Of a stretch of DNA of 64,000 bases, positions 58,836-64,000 are shown in pieces. The DNA lies in assembly GCA_035526335.1 (NCBI GenBank), contig DATLCN010000055.1, positions 1 to 64,000 of the forward strand, written 5' to 3'. The position numbers and the translations under genes are program-made. The stretch is from GCA-2861595 sp035526335 (lineage in GTDB: Bacteria; Actinomycetota; Acidimicrobiia; Acidimicrobiales; GCA-2861595). The notes beneath the pieces were generated by a model that saw only the letters and a program-made list of their open reading frames with translations, made no database searches and was not told where the DNA came from. The stretch's first letter is position 1; every line of letters begins with the position of its first letter.

Positions 58836-59681
58836 ATGAAGCTAGGCATCGTGGGCAAGGGTGGGGTCGGCAAGACCACGCTGTCGGCGCTGATCTGCCA
58901 GCACTACGCGGCCCAGGGGAAGCGGGTGCTCGCCGTGGACACCGACTCGAACCCCAACCTGGCCCTCAGCCTCGGCCTCTCCCCGGCACAGGCGGATGCG
59001 GTGCCCGTTCTGCCCCGCGCCCTGGTCGTCGGCACCGGCAACGGCGCCATCAGCCCCTCGCAGCTACTCGCGGACTACGGCGTTCCCACCCCGTCGGAGG
59101 TGACCCTCCTCAACGCCATGGCCGTCACCCAGGCGGGGGCCGGCTGAACCTGCAGCAGCCACGCTGCCGTGCGCAGCCTCCTGGGAGCAGCCATCGAGGA
59201 AGAAGCCGACCTGACCCTGGTCGACATGGAAGCCGGCCTGGAGCACCTCTCGCGCTCCGGTGGCACCCTCGCCTACGCCGACGTGCTGCTCATGGTCATG
59301 GAGCCGTCCCGCAAGTCGATCCTCACCGCGCAGCGCACCCTGCACCTCGCTGACGAGCTCGGTATCCCGAAGTCCTACGGGGTCGGGAACAAGGCCCGGC
59401 TGCCCGAGGATGCCGAGTTCTTCCGCACCGTTGCCGCCGAGTACGGCGTGCCGCTGGCCGGAATCGTCCCCCACGACCTCGAGGTGGTGGAGGCCGACCG
59501 GTCCAACCACGTTCTCGGACCCGAGCAGGCTTCGGCGGTGCGGAAGGTGGTCGCGGAGATCGCCGCCGTGGTCGACGCCACCGTCGCCGCCAACAACGGC
59601 GCCGGCGCCGAGCGTGAAGCCCTCCTGCGTGAGCGCGAGCGGGTCGAGGAGCGCCTGGCCCAGCTGCAACAGGCCGACTGA
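58836..59681 (+). CDS. CooC-like nickel-insertion ATPase with in-frame TGA (candidate selenoprotein)
   Basis: ATG 58836 follows GAGGAGAG, a strong ribosome binding site. The frame gives a 281-residue MinD/CooC-type ATPase: Walker A GKGGVGKTT (7-15), VLAVDTDSNPNLALSLGL, then after codon 103 a TGA (59145-59147), followed at once in the same frame by TCSSHAAVRSLLG, LTLVDMEAGLEHLSRS (Walker B), and VGNKARLP. In CooC the aligned sequence is GxxC-x-C; the TGA takes the place of the first Cys (U104-T-C106), whose pair binds Ni/Zn between subunits. No frameshift is needed. Either selenocysteine is inserted, or a nonsense mutation or sequencing error of TGC/TGT has occurred. It may serve a CO dehydrogenase or another nickel enzyme; none is in the window. 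Confidence 0.8.
59163..59177 (+). promoter_or_regulatory. Small hairpin just after the in-frame TGA (possible bSECIS)
   Basis: GCTGC-CGTGC-GCAGC, a five-pair stem with a five-base loop whose second base is G; the loop begins 20 bases after the TGA, inside the range of bacterial SECIS elements. The stem is short and GC-rich, so chance is not excluded. Confidence 0.25.
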
Positions 59682-59728
59682 CCACCCCGCCGGCGTCGCG
59701 AGCACACAGGCTGCCTATTCGGCCTGCT

Positions 59729-60742
59729 GTGTCCTCGAAGCGGCGGGATGGCGGCTCTCGCGCCGTTCTCGCCGGCCTCGGTGCTTTGGCGGTGCTGCTC
59801 GCGGGATGCCGGAACCCGCGTGAGCCTGAGCGTGCGGCGCCGGCCGGGGCGCCCGCGCCACCGGCGGCGACCGGAACCTCGACCCGGCCGGTCGAACCCT
59901 CGGCCAGCACGAGTTCGACCGCGGCCGCTACGACAACCACGGTGCCGGCGCCGGCCATCGTCCTCGCCGCCGGCGACATCGCCGGTTGCGACACCCAGGG
60001 CGACGACGCCACCGCCGCCCTCCTCGACGCCAACGACGGCACCGTCGTGACCCTGGGCGACAACGCCTACGAGAGGGGATCCGCGGAGGATTTCCGTGAG
60101 TGCTACGGCCCCACCTGGGGGCGTCACCGGGCCCGGACCCGACCGGCTGCGGGGAACCACGACTACGGCAACGGTCGGGCCGGCGCCTACTACGAGTACT
60201 TCGGCGCCGCCGCCGGTGATCGCGGCAAGGGCTGGTACAGCTTCGACGCCGGCAGCTGGCACGTGGTGGCCCTCAACTCCAACTGTGCCATCGTGGGGGG
60301 TTGCGGCCCGGGCTCCCAACAGGAACGCTGGTTGCGGGCCGACCTCGCGGCCCACCCCCGAAGCTGCACCCTCGCCTACTGGCACCATGCCCGCTTCAGC
60401 TCGGGTCTCCACGGCAGCAACGACGTGACCGACGGCCTCTGGAAGGCCCTGTTTGAAGCCGGAGCCGATGTCGTGCTCACCGGCCACGACCACGACTACG
60501 AGCGCTTCACTCCCCTCGATGCCGGCGGGCGTCCGGTGGCGAACGGGATCCGCCAGTTCGTCGTGGGCACCGGCGGCCGCAGCCTCTACCCCTTCAGCAG
60601 GCCCGTGGCGGGAAGTCAGGTCCGGCACTCCGCCGGCTACGGCGTCCTGCGGCTCAGCCTCGGCCAGCACGGCTACGACTGGCGCTTTCTTCCCGTGGCC
60701 GGTTCCACCTTCACCGACGGCGGCCAGGGCACCTGCCGCTGA
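59729..60742 (+). CDS. Lipoprotein metallophosphoesterase
   Basis: A 337-residue protein from GTG 59729. Signal peptide with lipobox LLAGC, a Pro/Thr linker, then a calcineurin-like phosphoesterase: VLAAGDIAGCD, VVTLGDNAYERG, PAAGNHDYG, LAYWHHARFS and VLTGHDHDYERF supply the metal-binding D, N and H residues. It should act outside the membrane on an organic phosphate; substrate unknown. Similar proteins are annotated as purple-acid-phosphatase-like. Confidence 0.87.
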   Translation: MSSKRRDGGSRAVLAGLGALAVLLAGCRNPREPERAAPAGAPAPPAATGTSTRPVEPSASTSSTAAATTTTVPAPAIVLAAGDIAGCDTQGDDATAALLDANDGTVVTLGDNAYERGSAEDFRECYGPTWGRHRARTRPAAGNHDYGNGRAGAYYEYFGAAAGDRGKGWYSFDAGSWHVVALNSNCAIVGGCGPGSQQERWLRADLAAHPRSCTLAYWHHARFSSGLHGSNDVTDGLWKALFEAGADVVLTGHDHDYERFTPLDAGGRPVANGIRQFVVGTGGRSLYPFSRPVAGSQVRHSAGYGVLRLSLGQHGYDWRFLPVAGSTFTDGGQGTCR

Positions 60743-60760
60743 GCCTGCGAGAATCCCCTG

Positions 60761-63496
60761 GTGCAGGACCGAACCGACCCCGACGAGGATCTTCGCGCCG
60801 ACATCCGCCTCCTCGGCACGCTCCTGGGCCAGACACTGGTGCGCCAGGTCGGGCCCGAGCTGTTGGCACTGGTCGAGCGGGTGCGGGAGCTCAGCCGCCA
60901 CGGACGTCAGGATCCCGATGCCGACGGGATGGCCGCCGTCCTGGGTGAGCTCGAGCTTCCCACGGCCATCGCCCTGGCCCGCGCCTTCTCGTCCTACTTC
61001 CACCTCGCCAACACCGCCGAGCAGGTCCACCGTGCCGCCGCCCTCGACCGCGGGAGAGCGAGCCACGGCAGCGCCATCCAGCAGATGGCGGCCAAGGTCG
61101 CCGCCGATCCCGCGGCCGTGGCCGAGCTCCGGGGTTGCGCGGCCCGCATCGAGCTACGGCCGGTGTTCACCGCCCACCCGACCGAGGTGGCCCGGCGCTC
61201 CGTTCTCATCAAGCTGCGCCGGGTGGGCGAGTTGCTCGAGCAGCGCAGCCGCAGCGCCACGGGCCAGCACGAGTCGATCGACGCCCGCCTCGCAGAGATC
61301 ATCGACCTGTTGTGGCAGACCGACGAGCTGCGCCGGGAGCGCCCGACCCCCGCACAGGAGGCCGGGGCGGTGAACTTCTACCTCGACGACCTCGCCCGCA
61401 ACGTCGTCCCCGGGGTCGTGCACGACTTCGTGGGCCAGCTCGCCAAGCTCGGCGCCGAGTTGGCACCCGGCGCCACACCGCTGCACTTCGGAACCTGGGT
61501 GGGCGGCGACCGGGACGGCAACCCCAACGTGACGCCGGCCGTCACGATGGCCGTACTGGCCCAGCAGCACCAGACCGGGCTCGAGATGCTGCTCAGCGGA
61601 ATCGACGTGCTGACGACGGAGTTGAGCTGCTCCACCCAGATCGTCGACGTCTCGAGCGAGCTGTCGGCCAGCCTGGAAAAGGAGAAGGATCTGTTCCCCG
61701 AGGTTGTGAAACGCTTCGGCCGGCTGAACGCCGAGGAGCCGTACCGCCTCAAGGCTTCCTTCATCCGGGAGCGGTTGCGCAACACCCAGACGCGGCTGGC
61801 CGAAGGACGCCCGGTCGTCTCCGCCACTGAGTACGCGGATTCCGTCGACCTTCTGGCCGACCTCGAACTGATACGCAAGTCGTTGCTAGCCAACCGGGGC
61901 GAGCTCGCGGCCAACGGGTCCCTGGCCCGGCTGATGCGGACCGTGACCGCCTTCCGGTTCCACGTCGCCACCCTCGACATCAGGGAGCACGCGGAGCGCC
62001 ACCACCGGGCTCTGGAGGCGATGATCGGCCACGGCGAGACGGTCGTCCCGTACGCGGCCCTCGGCCGGAGGGACCGGTTCGAGCTGCTGGCCCGGCTGCT
62101 GCAGAGCCGGCGACCCCTGGTCGGTCCCGTCACCACCCTCGACGGCGAGGCGGCCGCCGTCCTCTCGCTGTTCACGACCATCCGGGTCGCTCTGGATCGC
62201 TTCGGGTCCAGGGCCGTGGAGAGCTACGTGGTGTCCATGACCAAGGGCCCGGACGACGTTCTGGCCGCCGTTGTCCTCGCCCGGGAGGCGGAACTGATCG
62301 ACATCCACCACGGGGTCGCCCGTATCGGCTTCGTGCCCCTGCTGGAGACGGTCCACGAGCTGCAGTGCGCCGGCGACATCCTCGACGACCTGCTGTCGGA
62401 GCCGGGCTACCGGACGGTCGTCCGGCTACGGGCAGACGTCCAGGAGGTGATGCTCGGCTACTCGGACTCCAACAAGGACACCGGGATCACCACGTCCCAA
62501 TGGGAGATACACAAGGCACAGCGCCTCCTCCGCGACGTATCCCTCCGCCACGGGGTGCATCTCCGCCTTTTCCACGGACGGGGCGGCACCGTCGGCCGCG
62601 GCGGCGGTCCCACCCACGACGCCATCCTGGCCCAGCCATTCGGGGTCCTCCAGGGGTCGATGAAGCTCACGGAGCAGGGCGAGGTCATCTCGGACAAGTA
62701 CCTGCTCCCGAGCCTGGCCCGCCACAACCTCGAGCTGGCCCTGGCCGCCGTGGCCGAGGCGACCGTGCTCCACCAGACCTCGAGGCTGACGGTGGAGACG
62801 CTTCTCAAGTGGGACAGGACCATGGATGCCATCTCGACCTCGGCCGGCGCCGCGTACCGCTCGCTGCTCGCCGATCCCGGCTTCCCCGAGTACTTCTGCT
62901 CGTCGACACCGGTGGAGGAGTTGAGCGAGCTGAACATCGGGTCGCGCCCGTCACGGCGGGCCGTCGAGGCCTCCGTCGCCGACCTCGGACAACTGCGGGC
63001 CATCCCCTGGGTATTCGCCTGGACGCAGTCCCGACAGATCATCCCGGGTTGGTTCGGGCTGGGGTCGGGGCTCGCCTCGGCGCGGGAGGGCGATGCCGGG
63101 GAGCTGGCCGACATGTACGCCGGGTGGCACTTCTTCCGCACCTTCATCTCCAACGTGGAAATGGTCCTGGCAAAGGTCGATCTCGGCATCGCCGGCCGTT
63201 ACGTCGAGCGCCTGGTCGCGCCGGGCCTCCACCGGCTCTTCGACACCATCCGGGCCGAGTACGAGCTCACCGTGGCCGAGGTGCTGGCCGTCACCGGCCA
63301 GTCGAGGCTGCTCGAGCGACAGCCCGCCCTGAGACGCACCCTCGGCGTGCGCGACCTGTACCTTGACCCGATCAGCCACCTGCAGGTCAACCTCCTCTCC
63401 CGGTGGCGCCAGAGCGGGCAACCCGACCCGCTCCTCCGCCGGGGTCTCCTTCTCACCGTCAACGGCATCGCCGCCGGCCTTCGAAACACCGGCTGA
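60761..63496 (+). CDS. ppc: Phosphoenolpyruvate carboxylase
   Basis: A 911-residue protein from GTG 60761. VFTAHPTEVARRSVLIKLRR has the catalytic His, GGDRDGNPNVTPAVT the active-site loop, FHGRGGTVGRGGGPTHDAIL the phosphate-binding loop, and QSRQIIPGWFGLGSG the allosteric-site end. It carboxylates PEP with bicarbonate to oxaloacetate. GAGAAT six bases before the GTG resembles a -10. Normal length. It lies downstream of a lipoprotein gene and before cofG. Confidence 0.96.
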   Translation: MQDRTDPDEDLRADIRLLGTLLGQTLVRQVGPELLALVERVRELSRHGRQDPDADGMAAVLGELELPTAIALARAFSSYFHLANTAEQVHRAAALDRGRASHGSAIQQMAAKVAADPAAVAELRGCAARIELRPVFTAHPTEVARRSVLIKLRRVGELLEQRSRSATGQHESIDARLAEIIDLLWQTDELRRERPTPAQEAGAVNFYLDDLARNVVPGVVHDFVGQLAKLGAELAPGATPLHFGTWVGGDRDGNPNVTPAVTMAVLAQQHQTGLEMLLSGIDVLTTELSCSTQIVDVSSELSASLEKEKDLFPEVVKRFGRLNAEEPYRLKASFIRERLRNTQTRLAEGRPVVSATEYADSVDLLADLELIRKSLLANRGELAANGSLARLMRTVTAFRFHVATLDIREHAERHHRALEAMIGHGETVVPYAALGRRDRFELLARLLQSRRPLVGPVTTLDGEAAAVLSLFTTIRVALDRFGSRAVESYVVSMTKGPDDVLAAVVLAREAELIDIHHGVARIGFVPLLETVHELQCAGDILDDLLSEPGYRTVVRLRADVQEVMLGYSDSNKDTGITTSQWEIHKAQRLLRDVSLRHGVHLRLFHGRGGTVGRGGGPTHDAILAQPFGVLQGSMKLTEQGEVISDKYLLPSLARHNLELALAAVAEATVLHQTSRLTVETLLKWDRTMDAISTSAGAAYRSLLADPGFPEYFCSSTPVEELSELNIGSRPSRRAVEASVADLGQLRAIPWVFAWTQSRQIIPGWFGLGSGLASAREGDAGELADMYAGWHFFRTFISNVEMVLAKVDLGIAGRYVERLVAPGLHRLFDTIRAEYELTVAEVLAVTGQSRLLERQPALRRTLGVRDLYLDPISHLQVNLLSRWRQSGQPDPLLRRGLLLTVNGIAAGLRNTG

Positions 63497-63538
63497 GGGC
63501 GAGCGGCTGCGGCGCCCACCCCAGGTACGGTGTCGTCG

Positions 63539-64000
63539 ATGGGACCCGACCTGCTCGGAGCGCCCCTCCCGGAGCTGCTCGAGGCGGCGGCGGCGGTGAG
63601 GGACGGGACCCACGGCCGGCGGATCACCTACTCCCCCAAGGTGTTCGTCCCACTGACCCAGCTCTGCCGAGACCGCTGCGGCTACTGCACCTTCGCCCAG
63701 CCGCCGGCCCGCATGGAAGCGCCTTACCTCACGCCCGAGCAGGTGCTCGACATCGCCCGCGCCGGCGCCGGCGCCGGCTGCCGGGAGGCTCTCTTCACCC
63801 TGGGGGAGAGGCCGGAGCTTCTTTACCCGGTCGCCGCCGAGTGGCTCGCCGCCAACGGTTACGGCTCCACCCTCGAGTATCTCGGTGCGGTCTGCGCCCT
63901 CGTCAGGGACGAGACCGGACTGCTCCCCCACGGCAACGCCGGCGCGCTGATCCGTGACGAGCTGGGCGCCCTCCGCCCGGTCACCGCCTCACAGGGGATG
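63539..64000 (+). CDS. CofG/FbiC radical SAM enzyme, 5' part (7,8-didemethyl-8-hydroxy-5-deazariboflavin synthase)
   Basis: The gene runs off the window; 154 codons are visible from ATG 63539 (GTG 63530 also possible). RRITYSPKVFVPLTQLCRDR then CGYCTFAQPPAR holds the radical-SAM C-x3-C-x2-C cluster, and YLTPEQVLDIARAGAGAG and EALFTLGERPELLYP match CofG or the N-terminal half of FbiC. It makes the F0 core of coenzyme F420 from tyrosine and a flavin precursor. Whether it is a separate cofG or the fused fbiC of actinobacteria cannot be seen here. TACGGT lies seven bases upstream. Confidence 0.92.
   Translation, partial: MGPDLLGAPLPELLEAAAAVRDGTHGRRITYSPKVFVPLTQLCRDRCGYCTFAQPPARMEAPYLTPEQVLDIARAGAGAGCREALFTLGERPELLYPVAAEWLAANGYGSTLEYLGAVCALVRDETGLLPHGNAGALIRDELGALRPVTASQGM

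Overview
The window is high-GC DNA with tightly packed, often 1-4 nt overlapping genes and many GTG starts. It carries a complete Pup-proteasome locus (ARC ATPase, Dop, Pup, PrcB, PrcA, PafA), a gcvH-garA-MerR-DUF151-MerR cluster, a MarP-like protease, HelY, OpcA and a deazaflavin (F420) synthase. That combination points to an actinobacterium. A deep-branching lineage such as Acidimicrobiia is my inference; nothing here proves the class.

Left end (1-5.5 kb): a decaying accessory island. It holds a frameshifted integrase, an intact DUF4258/DUF2283 pair that looks like a toxin-antitoxin module, a frameshifted divergent gene pair, two successively truncated PIN-toxin modules, a response regulator-diguanylate cyclase and a frameshifted, truncated Hsp20 gene. 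From about 5.5 kb to the right end I saw no frameshift.

5.5-17.4 kb: a secreted protein, a 39-residue membrane protein, PgsA, a nucleotidyltransferase fused to a degenerate phosphohexomutase domain, then gcvH, a zinc-ribbon GarA-like FHA protein, two MerR regulators, a hypoxanthine phosphoribosyltransferase, a DUF151 nuclease, a small nuclease-like protein and gcvT-gcvPA-gcvPB.

17.4-32.8 kb: an LPXTG-type surface protein, a lone receiver, a tyrosine recombinase beside a perfect 16-bp inverted repeat, small proteins of unknown role, two LysM cell-wall hydrolases, a tandem ThyX-like protein, a lipid-kinase-like C-terminal domain, HelY and TatC-TatA.

32.9-50.1 kb: a histidine kinase, GDPD, signal peptidase I, DUF3866, PafA, the proteasome genes, a ferredoxin, MarP-like protease, TrmI, small membrane proteins, a PBP4-type carboxypeptidase, a TetR regulator and a 5'-truncated FIST remnant.

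50.1-64 kb: tkt-tal-pgi-gnd-zwf-opcA-pgl, the oxidative and non-oxidative pentose phosphate pathway in one run; a CooC-like ATPase; a lipoprotein phosphoesterase; PEP carboxylase; and the start of cofG/fbiC.

The most notable signal is in the CooC-like gene. A single in-frame TGA (59145-59147) sits exactly where the first cysteine of the family's metal-binding CxC motif belongs, with intact coding sequence on both sides. This makes it a candidate selenocysteine codon (U-T-C). A second genome-scale signal is a recurrent TAnnnT box six to seven bases before start codons, suggesting widespread leaderless transcription.
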